This document shows positions 28,552 to 37,183 of a stretch of DNA of 64,000 nucleotides, one piece after another (within the stretch, counting starts at the first letter, position 1; each line of letters starts with the position of its first letter). The notes under the pieces were generated by a model, which was given only the letters and a program-made list of their open reading frames with translations, was not told the origin of the DNA and ran no database searches. Origin of the DNA: RPQJ01 sp963846885 (GTDB taxonomy: Bacteria > Pseudomonadota > Gammaproteobacteria > Steroidobacterales > Steroidobacteraceae); contig CAWJXS010000012.1 in assembly GCA_963846885.1 (NCBI GenBank), positions 62,001 through 126,000 on the forward strand, given 5' to 3'. A program made the translations under genes and the position numbers.

Positions 28552-30186
28552 ATGCAACCGACCCCATCCACTGCGTTGTCGAGCACGCGCGACAGCACCA
28601 TCAGCACGGCTTACGAACTGCTCAGGGCCGGCCGTGTCGAAGACGCCGAGAAGCTGTGCCAGGGCCTGCTGGCGCTGACACCCAACATCAAGACGGCCGC
28701 GCTCGCGAGCACGATTGCCGAAGAGCGCGACGACCTGCCGCGCGCGCTGCAGATCGTGGAGGACGCGATCGAGCATCACGGCGTGAGCACGGAGCTGCTG
28801 CTGCGCAAGGCGCAGGTGCTGATGCGGCTGCGCCGACGCACCGAAGGTGTCAGCGCCGCGCGTCGCGCCGCCGAGATCTGTCCGCCCGATGCGCGCCTGC
28901 TGCAGGCGCTGGCCAAGGTGCATTCCGAGCGCAATGAGCCGGCCGAGGCCAAGCCGCTCCTGCAGCGTGCGCGCGAGCTGCTGCCGCTGGATCCGGCCAT
29001 CCTCTACGACTCGGCCGTGTGCCATTTCTATCTCAACGAGATGGAGGAGGCCGCGGCGCTGCTCGAGCGCGTGCTGACGCTCGCGCCGGGCAACGGCTTC
29101 GCGTTGTACGTGCGCTCGCAGCTCGGCACCCAGACGGTCGAGAGCAACCATGTGGGGCAACTGCGCGAAATGCTGCTGCGGCCGCAGATTCGGCGGCAGG
29201 ACGCCATCTCGACCTACTTCGCGCTGGCGAAGGAACTCGAGGATATCGGCGAATACCAGGAATCATTCGCTGCGCTCAGCGAGGGCAACCGCATCAAGCG
29301 CGGCACGCTCGACTATGACGTGCGCAACGACGTCGCTGCGATGCAGAAGGTCATGGCGCATTACACGCGCGATGCACTCGCTCACGCCACGCGGGGCGAT
29401 CCGTCGACGGGCCCGATCTTCATCCTGGGAATGCCGCGCACGGGAACGACGCTGGTCGAGCGCATCCTGGGCAGCCACTCCGACGTCGTCTCGCTCGGCG
29501 AGCTCGTGGACTTTCCGGGGGAAATGACGGATCTGGCGCAGGCCACCCATGCGCGGATCGGGGCGACCGACCCGGACCTGCTGCGCGCTTCGCTGCAGAT
29601 GGATTTTGCCGAGCTGGGCCGCAATTACCTGAACGCCGTGCGGCCGCTCGCCGGCGACAAGAAGTTCTTCGTGGACAAGCTGCCGTTCAACTTCCGCTAC
29701 TGCGGCCTGATCCACCAGGCGCTGCCCAACGCGAAGATCGTGCACCTGACCCGCGATCCGCTCGATACCTGCTATGCCATCTTCAAGACGCTGTTCATCA
29801 ACGCCTACCATTACTCGTACCAGCTCGACGAGATCGCGCAGTTCTACATCGAATACCGGCGCACGATGGACCACTGGCACGCGTTGATGCCGGGCGTCAT
29901 CTGTGACGTCAGCTACGAAGAACTCGTCGCCGATCCGCCCGCGCAATGCCGCAGGCTGCTCGAATATTGCGGTTTGCCGTGGCAGGACGAGGTGCTCGAG
30001 TTCCACCAGTCGCGGGCCGCGTCGACGACGGCCAGTGCGGCGCAGGTGCGCAAGCCGATCTACCGGTCATCGGTAAAGAAGTGGCGCAACTTCGAGAGCC
30101 AGCTGCAGCCCGTGGTGCGTCGACTCGCCGAGGCGGGGCTCGTGGACGCCGCCGGCAATCCGGTTACCGCACCCGCGCGAGACTGA
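28552..30186 (+). CDS. TPR-repeat sulfotransferase
   Basis: A 544-residue intact protein: at least six TPR-like helical pairs over residues 10-270, then a sulfotransferase domain with FILGMPRTGTTLVERILGSH (loop RTGTT at 296-300), VDKLPFNFRY and IVHLTRDPLDTCYAIFKTLF. The TPR plus Sulfotransfer_3 arrangement is related to protein-tyrosine sulfotransferases; TPR repeats usually bind protein partners, so the acceptor is probably a polypeptide. It is closely similar in layout to the frameshifted enzyme at 16520-17991. Co-transcribed with the fusion gene upstream. Confidence 0.88.
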   Translation: MQPTPSTALSSTRDSTISTAYELLRAGRVEDAEKLCQGLLALTPNIKTAALASTIAEERDDLPRALQIVEDAIEHHGVSTELLLRKAQVLMRLRRRTEGVSAARRAAEICPPDARLLQALAKVHSERNEPAEAKPLLQRARELLPLDPAILYDSAVCHFYLNEMEEAAALLERVLTLAPGNGFALYVRSQLGTQTVESNHVGQLREMLLRPQIRRQDAISTYFALAKELEDIGEYQESFAALSEGNRIKRGTLDYDVRNDVAAMQKVMAHYTRDALAHATRGDPSTGPIFILGMPRTGTTLVERILGSHSDVVSLGELVDFPGEMTDLAQATHARIGATDPDLLRASLQMDFAELGRNYLNAVRPLAGDKKFFVDKLPFNFRYCGLIHQALPNAKIVHLTRDPLDTCYAIFKTLFINAYHYSYQLDEIAQFYIEYRRTMDHWHALMPGVICDVSYEELVADPPAQCRRLLEYCGLPWQDEVLEFHQSRAASTTASAAQVRKPIYRSSVKKWRNFESQLQPVVRRLAEAGLVDAAGNPVTAPARD

Positions 30187-30224
30187 GACGACGGCCTGCG
30201 ACGTTCGGGTCCGGTGCGTCGCGC

Positions 30225-31202
30225 TCAGGCCGACCCATCGACCGGGCGGTCACGGATCCATTGCGACAAGACCCACTTCACGCCCTGGGTGGGCGCGAGG
30301 CCGGCGTGCAGCGTGTCGTAGTCGAGCGCGCCGGAGGGCTGCACGTTCCAGAAGAGCAGGGCGTCGCCGGCCGCCGCGCGATGACGCAGCCCGATGCGCG
30401 GAAACTCGGTCTCGCCGCCCGTGTAATCGTCGTTGAGGTAGACGAGCGCAGTGGCGACGCGCTGCCCGCGGCGGGCCACTTCCTGCGCCAGCGCGGGTGT
30501 CGTCGGTGCCTGGAAGTCGCAATGCGGCGCGAAGTACTGCCCCGGCTCGTAATGCAGCAGCTTCGCCACCTCGAACATGGCGGCGGATACGCCGACAGCG
30601 GTCGCGATGCGTTCGATGACCAGCCGCAACACGAGATCGGCATTGCCGATGGTGTAGTCCGCCTCCGAGTTGGTGCGCGTGCCCGCTTCGACGAAGCCGG
30701 GCCCGTCCTTGCGGTAAATCTGCGCGCGCCGCAGGCTGCCGCGCGCCCGTTCGATCAGCCAGGCGCATTCCTCGCGCGAGGCGAACCCCTCGATCGCGAG
30801 AATCCGCGGCGCCGTCGCGAGTACCCGGACAGGTCGCGGCGTGGTCCACGCGGCGACATCCACCTGTTGTCGCAGCGCACGCCAGTCCGTACCGGACCCG
30901 CGGGCGAGGAACCGCAGTTCGCGCTGGGCCGGCGGCCAGCCAAGTTCCGCCGCGCGCAGCAGGTGATCGAGCGCCTCGGGCCAGTGCTGCGGCCGCAACA
31001 CGCCCCAGGCGGCGAACAAGGCGAGCTGTGCGGTGGCTTCGGCATCGCCACGCTCCGCGGCCTGCGCGATACAGGCATAGCCCTCCTGGGGTGACTGGGC
31101 GACGCCATGGCCCAGCAGCAGGCGCTGGCCCAGCGTCCGTAGTGCCTGGGCATCGCCGTCGCGCGCGCGAACGCGCAGATTTTCCAGGGTGACAGTGCTC
31201 AT
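30225..31202 (-). CDS. Prolyl-4-hydroxylase-like 2OG-Fe(II) dioxygenase with Sel1-type repeats
   Basis: A 325-residue protein. Residues 15-110 are Sel1-like repeats (LGQRLLLGHGVAQSPQEGYA); residues 125-320 are a P4H-type dioxygenase with the ligands His227 and Asp229 in YFAPHCDF, His299 in DTLHAGL and Lys309 for 2-oxoglutarate. TNSEADY and FEVAKLLHYEPGQ are typical of this group, which hydroxylates proline in proteins. A third dioxygenase type in the same block. Convergent with the TPR-sulfotransferase and divergent from the retropepsin-like protease. Confidence 0.87.
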   Translation of the reverse strand: MSTVTLENLRVRARDGDAQALRTLGQRLLLGHGVAQSPQEGYACIAQAAERGDAEATAQLALFAAWGVLRPQHWPEALDHLLRAAELGWPPAQRELRFLARGSGTDWRALRQQVDVAAWTTPRPVRVLATAPRILAIEGFASREECAWLIERARGSLRRAQIYRKDGPGFVEAGTRTNSEADYTIGNADLVLRLVIERIATAVGVSAAMFEVAKLLHYEPGQYFAPHCDFQAPTTPALAQEVARRGQRVATALVYLNDDYTGGETEFPRIGLRHRAAAGDALLFWNVQPSGALDYDTLHAGLAPTQGVKWVLSQWIRDRPVDGSA

Positions 31203-31330
31203 GCTTGCTTCCGACTTGCCAGCCGCGGCCGATCGGAGTTAGATCGGCCCATTCGCCAAGAGTAGCAGGGCGATCACGGGCGTCACCTTCGACGCCTGAA
31301 CCGACCGCGGTGCACGAGGTCGAAGTACGC

Positions 31331-32347
31331 ATGAAGCCCCCAGCGCCAGCACGCATGATCCGGTCGCTCTGCGGCCCGCTCGTGTTCGCGGCCACGGCCC
31401 TGCTGGGGCTCGCGTCGGCGGCGCAGGCCAGTGAGGGTGTCGATGTGCTGGAGCAGGCGCTGTATGCAGCGCCCACGCGACCCGACCGGGTGGGCCGCAT
31501 GCTGGCCGCGGTCGAGGTCAACGGCTCGGGTCCCTACCGGTTCATCATCGATCTCGGCGCGAACCGTTCGGTGCTTTCTGCGCGGCTTGCCGCGCAACTC
31601 GGCCTCGACGCGACGGGCGCGGCAACGGTCCAGGTGCATGGCGTGACCGGCTCTGCGATCGTACCGATGGCGCTGGTCGACGAACTGCGCGTGGGCCACC
31701 TCGTGCTGCAGGACCAGGAGATGCCCGTGCTGGGCGGCCACGTCTTCGCCGACGCCGATGGCATCCTGGGTGTCGACGGCCTGCAGCAATCACGCATCGA
31801 AGTCGACTTCCGCAACGACAGCGTGCGGATCGGCGCGTCCGACCGTCGGCGTGCGCCACACGGCTACCTGACGGTGCCGGCGCGCACGATGTACCAGGGC
31901 TTGCTGCTGGTAGCCGGCCGCGTGGGCGGCGTCGAGACGCACGTCGTGATCGATACCGGCGCCGAGTACACGATCGGCAACCTGCAGCTGCAGCAGGCGC
32001 TGATGCGCCGCCTGCACAGCGACCGCCCGGGCTCGGTCGTCTCGGGCGCGACGCCTGGTGATACGCGCGGCATCACCTACGCCACCCCCAGCATCCGCAT
32101 CGGCGAAGCGCGTTTGAGCAACGTGCCGGTGACGTTCAGCAACCTGCACGTCTTTTCGTTGTGGGGGCTGGCCGACGAGCCCACGCTGATCGTCGGCATG
32201 GACGTGCTCGGCACGCTGCAGAGATTCGTCGTGGATTACGGCCGCCGGGAATTCCAGATCAAGACCTACGTGCAGCGAGGCGCGTCCATCGATCGCTGCG
32301 TGTCCGGCGGCAATTGCGCCACGCGCCTCCGGGGCAGCCCCAACTAG
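31331..32347 (+). CDS. Exported retropepsin-like aspartyl protease
   Basis: A 338-residue protein with a signal peptide (cleavage after AAQAS) and two retropepsin-like half domains: FIIDLGANRSVLS (Asp74) and VVIDTGAEYTIGN (Asp208), each followed by a long beta region. The first catalytic loop reads DLG instead of the usual DTG/DSG, so its activity is uncertain; the second is canonical. The C-terminus has two Cys residues that can form a disulfide. It could mature or trim exported substrates of the hydroxylase/sulfotransferase block, but that is a context guess. The stop codon stands directly before the second 361-bp repeat. Confidence 0.78.
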   Translation: MKPPAPARMIRSLCGPLVFAATALLGLASAAQASEGVDVLEQALYAAPTRPDRVGRMLAAVEVNGSGPYRFIIDLGANRSVLSARLAAQLGLDATGAATVQVHGVTGSAIVPMALVDELRVGHLVLQDQEMPVLGGHVFADADGILGVDGLQQSRIEVDFRNDSVRIGASDRRRAPHGYLTVPARTMYQGLLLVAGRVGGVETHVVIDTGAEYTIGNLQLQQALMRRLHSDRPGSVVSGATPGDTRGITYATPSIRIGEARLSNVPVTFSNLHVFSLWGLADEPTLIVGMDVLGTLQRFVVDYGRREFQIKTYVQRGASIDRCVSGGNCATRLRGSPN

Positions 32348-32708
32348 CTAGGGAAGCTCTGCACAGGTCCGCAAGTGACGCGTTGCGGGCGCTCGATCCG
32401 GTGCCTGTCACCGAGCTTGGAAAGGCAGACACGCGCTCTGTGACAGGCACCGGATCGAGCGCTCTGGCAGCGTCACAGGCTGGCATGTCGCAAGCGTCCG
32501 ACCCGGGACCGTTCCCAGAGCGCGTGTCTGCCTTTCCAAGCTCGGGGAACGGTCCCGGGTCGGACGCGCCAGCGACTGGTCGCCCTCGCGTGTTCGACGC
32601 GCGGTGCCGAATTGGAAACCGGCGCGGCTGACCTTGAGTGCTAGGTGACAGGCGCCGGATCGAGCGCCCGCAACGCGTCACTTGCGGACCTGGGCAGAGC
32701 TTTCCTAG
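32348..32708. repeat. 361-bp composite palindromic element, copy 2 (inverted relative to copy 1)
   Basis: Begins CTAGGGAAGCTCTGCACAGG and ends in GCTTTCCTAG, the imperfect reverse complement of its start. It contains the hairpin with GGTGCCTGTCAC arms (about 32389-32462) and the hairpin with GGGACCGTTCCC arms (about 32494-32566). Each loop is CTTGGAAAGGCAGACACGCG or its complement. The sequence equals the reverse complement of copy 1 with roughly 15-20 differences and the same length. It lies between convergent genes and provides the stop codon of the DUF192 gene. No gene is seen inside. Confidence 0.9.
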
Positions 32709-33229
32709 CGGGCGGCACCGCAGGCAGGCGTTTCAGCGGGCCAGCCGGCGTCGAGGCGCAACACCCGGTCGCCGACGGCGATGGTCTGGGCGGCAATGGT
32801 GCCGGCCTTCAATTCGACGACCAGCGACACGGGCACGCCCGAACTGATCTGCGCGAGCGAACCCGGCCTTGCGTTCTGCTTGATGGTCACGATGCAGCCG
32901 CGCGCATCGACGAACAGCATGTCGAGCGGCAGCAGCGTGTTCTTCATCCACATGGTGACCAGTTCGGGCGGGTCGTACGTGAAGATCATCGCCTGGTCGG
33001 GACGCACGGCCGCGTCCTCGACGAACATGAAGCCCTGCGCCTGGGTGCGCCGAGTCTCCGCACGCCATGCCTCGAACAGGTGGCGGCGGATGCTGGCCCG
33101 CGTTTCGATCGCGATGCGCTCGCGGGGAAAGTCGCTGAGCGGCATCGTGCCCGCGGGCGCTGCCGGGGCCGCGGCGGGCACCAATGCACAGAGCGTGCTC
33201 AGCAGGAGCGTGGCGAGACGAACAAGCAT
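32705..33229 (-). CDS. DUF192 family exported protein
   Basis: A 174-residue protein with a signal peptide (cleavage near APAAPA) and the DUF192 core: RTQAQGFMFVEDAAVRPDQAMIF, then MWMKNTLLPLDMLFVDARGCIV. The family is widespread in secreted small proteins of unknown function. Its last codon and stop fall in the terminal CTAG of the 361-bp repeat. It begins three bases after the lipoprotein gene stops, in one operon with the PadR-controlled genes. Confidence 0.82.
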   Translation of the reverse strand: MLVRLATLLLSTLCALVPAAAPAAPAGTMPLSDFPRERIAIETRASIRRHLFEAWRAETRRTQAQGFMFVEDAAVRPDQAMIFTYDPPELVTMWMKNTLLPLDMLFVDARGCIVTIKQNARPGSLAQISSGVPVSLVVELKAGTIAAQTIAVGDRVLRLDAGWPAETPACGAAR

Positions 33230-33231
33230 GG

Positions 33232-33840
33232 TCAGTCCTTCGGGTAAGCGACGACGGCTACCGCATCGAAGCGCGTCACCAGCACCGCGCCGTTACCACT
33301 CAGCGCGCGCGCCGGCTGCGTGCAGTAACCGCGGGCAGTCAACCGGTATCGACCTGTCTGGCCAGCGATAGGTTCCTGCCGCACTTCGTCGAGCGCGCAC
33401 TTGTCGTCGCCCTGGGTCGAGTAGAACTCGCCCGCACCCTCGCGCACGACCGTGACGTTGGCGGGCACGTTGCGCGCGCTGGCCGTGTCGCGCGCAAGGC
33501 TCGCGACGCCGATCACGATCAACAGCGGGGTGCCGTCGAGCTCGCCCTTGTAGACGAGCCGGACGCCGTCGCCCTGCGGCCGCGTGCCACCCAGGCACGG
33601 CGCAACCTGCGGTGGCGACCAGTCGAGTTCCGCGTCGATGGCGCCCTGCAACCGGGCCCGTAAAGAGCCTTCCGGTGCCGGCGCGCACAGCAGCTCGGGC
33701 TTGTTTGCCGGGGCTGCGGCTGCGGGCGGGTTCGGTGTTTCGGCATGGCCGCAGCCAGCGGCGAGCACGGCCCAGGCGGCCAGCGCCGCCGCCCGGGCCG
33801 CGATTCCGGGCGCGACGGCGTCAGGGGACGGCGGGCTCAT
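33232..33840 (-). CDS. Putative lipoprotein
   Basis: A 202-residue lipoprotein with lipobox LAAGC after a hydrophobic signal and a Pro/Ala-rich linker. The body is a beta-rich domain with four Cys (LLCAP, APCLGG, DKCALD, GYCTQ) likely to form disulfides. No family recognised. It overlaps the upstream membrane-protein gene by 20 bases; the start at 33840 is chosen because the signal sequence begins there. Confidence 0.65.
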   Translation of the reverse strand: MSPPSPDAVAPGIAARAAALAAWAVLAAGCGHAETPNPPAAAAPANKPELLCAPAPEGSLRARLQGAIDAELDWSPPQVAPCLGGTRPQGDGVRLVYKGELDGTPLLIVIGVASLARDTASARNVPANVTVVREGAGEFYSTQGDDKCALDEVRQEPIAGQTGRYRLTARGYCTQPARALSGNGAVLVTRFDAVAVVAYPKD

Positions 33841-34741
33841 CCGCTGCGCGGGGAGCGTGCACGAGCAATTTCTTGGCGAGCTGGCCATGCAGGTAACCGA
33901 TGCCCCGGGCGAGATGCAGCGTAACGGTGAGCAACACTACACCCAGGACCGAAATCAAAGGCAACAACGCCGGGTGCGGCGACTCGAGAGTGCCGTCGAT
34001 GGTGACGAAGCCGCCGTGATACAGCAACACGACGATCGGGGCCAGCGTCAGCGTCAGTGAGAAGACGATGCCGACGATCGCGAACATGAAGTAGAAAAGT
34101 CCGAGCGGCAGCATCAGCAGCAGGTAGAGCAGCGTGCCCCACGTGCGCGGGTCCCGCAGCATGCCGAGCACGCGCTCCATCCAGCCCAGTTGCGGGCCCG
34201 GGTGCACGGGCCTGCGCGGCATGCGCGTCCCGAGCAGCGTTTCGACGATGCGACCCTCGGCAAGCGCGAGCACGCGGGTCGTGCCGATGAACAGCAGGAA
34301 GAACGGGATGCCGATGATCAGGATGGCAAACCCGGCCGACAGCGACAGGCCGGTGACGGCGAACATGAAATAGAAAATGCCCGTCGCCAGCGCAAGCAGC
34401 ATGTAGGCGATGCTGAGGTACGCACGCGGATCGGCGAAGACGCCGAAGAAGCGCCCGAGCGCCGTGTGCTTCGGTTTCGGGGGCGGCGTCCGCAACGCGG
34501 CCTGCACGCGCATTTCATTCGAGCGATAGGCGTCTGCCACTTCGGCCGGGGCGCCGTAGCTCGCCACGATGCGGTCGAGCATCGTCTCTTCCGTGACGTC
34601 CGGGTGCTGTGCGAGCTCTGCGCGCAGGTGCTCCTCCGCATCGTAGAGCGCGTCCTGCACCAGGGCGCGGTCGGCGCCCTGCAGTTCGGCGCGGAGCAGG
34701 TCGAGGTAATCCCCGACGGTGCGAGGTGTCGCGGCCGTCAT
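33821..34741 (-). CDS. Membrane protein with HAAS-like N-terminus and two sensor-type membrane domains
   Basis: A 306-residue protein. Residues 1-70 (VGDYLDLLRAELQGADRALVQDALYDAEEHLRAEL) are an alpha-helical HAAS-type region, which in other bacteria partners with PadR regulators. Two homologous membrane blocks follow: RFFGVFADPRAYLSIAYMLL with GIFYFMFAVTGLSLSAG, and MLRDPRTWGTLLYLLLMLPL with GLFYFMFAIVGIVFSLTL, matching the putative Sensor domain. The ATG overlaps the PadR stop codon (ATGA), so it is coupled to PadR translation. Confidence 0.8.
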   Translation of the reverse strand: MTAATPRTVGDYLDLLRAELQGADRALVQDALYDAEEHLRAELAQHPDVTEETMLDRIVASYGAPAEVADAYRSNEMRVQAALRTPPPKPKHTALGRFFGVFADPRAYLSIAYMLLALATGIFYFMFAVTGLSLSAGFAILIIGIPFFLLFIGTTRVLALAEGRIVETLLGTRMPRRPVHPGPQLGWMERVLGMLRDPRTWGTLLYLLLMLPLGLFYFMFAIVGIVFSLTLTLAPIVVLLYHGGFVTIDGTLESPHPALLPLISVLGVVLLTVTLHLARGIGYLHGQLAKKLLVHAPRAADEPAVP

Positions 34742-35169
34742 GACGGCATCTCCTGTGCAGCAGTGGACGTGGGTGGCACGATGGTGTCGACGAAGGCGCG
34801 GGTGCTGAGCCATGTTTCACGCCAGGCCGCGAGCACCTCGTGGCCGAGTGGCGTGATGCGGTAGTAACGGCGGGGTGGCCCGGAGTACGAAGGCACCACG
34901 CGGCTGGTGAGCAACCCGGCGCCGCTCATGTTGCGCAGCACCGGGTACAGCGCGCCTTGCTTGAAGGGCGCGGCCGGTGCGTCGTCGCTGCTCAGGCGGC
35001 GCGCGATCTCGTAGCCGTAGAGGTCCGTCTCGGCTTCGGCCAGGACGGATAGCAGCACCAGTGACGTGAGGCCCGCGCTGAGTTCACGCTGGAACTTGCG
35101 CGACAGGGCGTCGGCCGACGTATCGGACTCCGTCTCGCTGGCGATCGTGTCGTTTTCGTCCCGCGTCAT
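34738..35169 (-). CDS. PadR family transcriptional regulator
   Basis: A 143-residue winged-helix repressor: LTSLVLLSVLAEAETDLYGYEIARRL then KQGALYPVLRNMSGAGLLTS and PPRRYYRITPLGHEVL, the PadR signature. PadR proteins commonly control an adjacent HAAS-domain membrane gene, as here. The four downstream genes (sensor membrane protein, lipoprotein, DUF192) follow in a tight row and are probably under its control. Confidence 0.92.
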   Translation of the reverse strand: MTRDENDTIASETESDTSADALSRKFQRELSAGLTSLVLLSVLAEAETDLYGYEIARRLSSDDAPAAPFKQGALYPVLRNMSGAGLLTSRVVPSYSGPPRRYYRITPLGHEVLAAWRETWLSTRAFVDTIVPPTSTAAQEMPS

Positions 35170-35193
35170 GCGGTCCGTCTCCTTGGTGACTGG

Positions 35194-35234
35194 AGCATAG
35201 TAGGCATCAACTACTAGTAGGAAGTCAATACTAT
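35194..35234. promoter_or_regulatory. Candidate PadR operator
   Basis: An AT-rich island upstream of padR contains the perfect 10-bp palindrome CTACTAGTAG (35211-35220), with TAGTAG 16 bases to the left and ACTATAG to the right, forming nested inverted repeats. Its position just before the PadR gene fits autorepression. Sequence symmetry and location only. Confidence 0.5.
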
Positions 35235-35331
35235 AGAGCGATGCCGATTACTGCGTTGCAGCAACGGATTTATTGCAGCCCCGTTCTGTGACATGGTGGC
35301 GGAGCCGAAGCGGCGAACGGAGACCCCACGG

Positions 35332-36615
35332 ATGTCGACCGAACAGCAAAAAATTGGTGCTCCGCGCCGTTACCTGAGCCGGCTCACTCGCGGCACCCTC
35401 GCGGTCATCATGGCGGGTGGCCGCGGCGAGCGACTCCGGCAACTCACCGAAGACCGGTGCAAGCCAGCCGCGCCGTTCGGCGGCAAGTTCCGCATCATCG
35501 ATTTCGTGCTCTCGAACTGCCTCAACTCTGGGATCCGGCAGATCTCGGTGCTCACGCAGTACAAGGCGCACTCGCTGATCCAGCACATCGGCAAGGGCTG
35601 GGGTTTCCTGCGCGGCGAGTTCGGCGAGTTCATCGAGATCATTCCTGCGCAGCAGCGGCTCGGTCCCGAGTGGTACCAGGGCACGGCGGACGCCTTGTGG
35701 CAGAACATGGAGCTGATCCGCGCGCATCGTCCGCTGCACGTGCTGGTGCTCGCGGGCGATCACATCTACAAGATGGACTACGGCCCGATGATCGGCTTCC
35801 ACGTCGAAAAGGAAGCCGACATCACCGTAGGCGTCGTCGAGGTGCCGATCGACCGCGCGCGCGAGTTCGGCGTCGTCGGCGTGGATGAATCGAATCGCGT
35901 GCTCAATTTCCTCGAGAAGCCACGCGACCCGCCGCCGATTCCCGGCCGTCCCGACGTCGCCATGGCGTCGATGGGCATCTACGTGTTCAATCCGCGGCTG
36001 CTCGAGCGGCTGCTGCGTGCCGACGCGGACGACCCCGACTCCACGCACGACTTCGGCAAGAACATCATTCCCGCGGCGATCGAGAAGCTGCGCGTGTTTG
36101 CTTACCCGTTCGAGGACGTGCGCAGCAAGGCCCAGCATTACTGGCGCGACGTGGGCACCATCGACGCCTATTACGAAGCCAACATGGAACTGGTGCGGGT
36201 TTCGCCCGAACTCAACATCTATGACGAGCAGTGGCCGATCTGGACCTACCAGGAGCAGCTGCCGCCGGCGAAGTTCGTGTTCGACGACGAGGACCGCCGC
36301 GGCTGCGCCATCGATTCGATGGTCTCCGGCGGCTGCATCATCTCCGGTTCGCGCGTGACCAACTCGCTGCTGTTCTCGCAGGTGCGCGTGCACGACTATT
36401 CGACGGTCGACCGCTCGGTGATCCTGCCGCGCGTGCGCATCGGTGAGAGGTGTGTCATCCGCAACGCGATCATCGATGAAGGCGCCGTCGTGCCGGACGG
36501 CACCACCATCGGCGTGGACCCGGCACAGGATCGCGAGCGCTTCTATGTCAGCGAGAACGGGGTTACCCTCGTCACCGCTTCGATGCTGCGCGCTACTGCG
36601 CGCAGTGGCGCCTGA
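35332..36615 (+). CDS. glgC: Glucose-1-phosphate adenylyltransferase
   Basis: A 427-residue ADP-glucose pyrophosphorylase: AVIMAGGRGERLRQLTEDRCKPAAPFGGKFRIIDFVLSNCLNSG is the nucleotidyl-transfer motif, GTADALWQN and GDHIYKMDY form the active site, and the C-terminal left-handed beta-helix runs from about residue 300. It makes ADP-glucose for glycogen synthesis. The start with GGAG upstream is preferred over a 13-residue longer form. glgA lies 0.7 kb downstream on the opposite strand. Confidence 0.95.
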   Translation: MSTEQQKIGAPRRYLSRLTRGTLAVIMAGGRGERLRQLTEDRCKPAAPFGGKFRIIDFVLSNCLNSGIRQISVLTQYKAHSLIQHIGKGWGFLRGEFGEFIEIIPAQQRLGPEWYQGTADALWQNMELIRAHRPLHVLVLAGDHIYKMDYGPMIGFHVEKEADITVGVVEVPIDRAREFGVVGVDESNRVLNFLEKPRDPPPIPGRPDVAMASMGIYVFNPRLLERLLRADADDPDSTHDFGKNIIPAAIEKLRVFAYPFEDVRSKAQHYWRDVGTIDAYYEANMELVRVSPELNIYDEQWPIWTYQEQLPPAKFVFDDEDRRGCAIDSMVSGGCIISGSRVTNSLLFSQVRVHDYSTVDRSVILPRVRIGERCVIRNAIIDEGAVVPDGTTIGVDPAQDRERFYVSENGVTLVTASMLRATARSGA

Positions 36616-36640
36616 TCCACACTACTGCCAAGGAATGCCG

Positions 36641-37183
36641 ATGCTGCTGTTGCGAAACGCCCGGTCACGCTGGATCGCGACGGTTACGGGCCTGTTGGTG
36701 GCTCTCACGCTGGTGGCTGGCTGCACCACCTTCGGCGAGGATCTCGAGTCGCCCGAATTGAGCCTGGTCGGGATCCAGATGCTGTCCACCGACATGTTCG
36801 CGCAGCGATTCAAGGTGCGCGTGCTGGTCAAGAACCCGAACGCTCTCGAGATCCCGGTGCGCGGCATCGACTACACGATCATCCTCATGGGCGACAGCTT
36901 CGCGGAAGGCGTCAGCAACGACAGCTTCCTGCTGCCGGCGAAAGGCGAGGCCGAATTCGACATGGTCATCACGACCAACTTCGTGAGCAGCTTCGGCCGG
37001 TTGCTGAGCCGCGTCGGTGGCGGCAAGTTGCAGAACCTGCAGTACGAGATCACCGGCAAGATACTCATCGACAAGGGCATGATCCGCAAGATTCCCTTCA
37101 GCCACCAGGGCATGGTGGACATCACGCGGGCGCTCGCGCAGGCGAAGGGCGCGGCGAATCTGAGGGAAGGGGCTAGGGGCTAG
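36641..37183 (+). CDS. LEA14-like (WHy domain) lipoprotein
   Basis: A 180-residue lipoprotein (lipobox TLVAGC) whose body is a single LEA type-2/WHy beta-sandwich (LSLVGIQMLSTDMFAQRFKVRVLVKNPNALEIPVRGIDY). Such proteins are linked to desiccation and stress tolerance. AAGGA lies six bases before the ATG at 36641. It follows glgC by 25 bases and may be co-transcribed with it. The last residues GARG and the stop are encoded by GGGGCTA repeat units. Confidence 0.8.
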   Translation: MLLLRNARSRWIATVTGLLVALTLVAGCTTFGEDLESPELSLVGIQMLSTDMFAQRFKVRVLVKNPNALEIPVRGIDYTIILMGDSFAEGVSNDSFLLPAKGEAEFDMVITTNFVSSFGRLLSRVGGGKLQNLQYEITGKILIDKGMIRKIPFSHQGMVDITRALAQAKGAANLREGARG

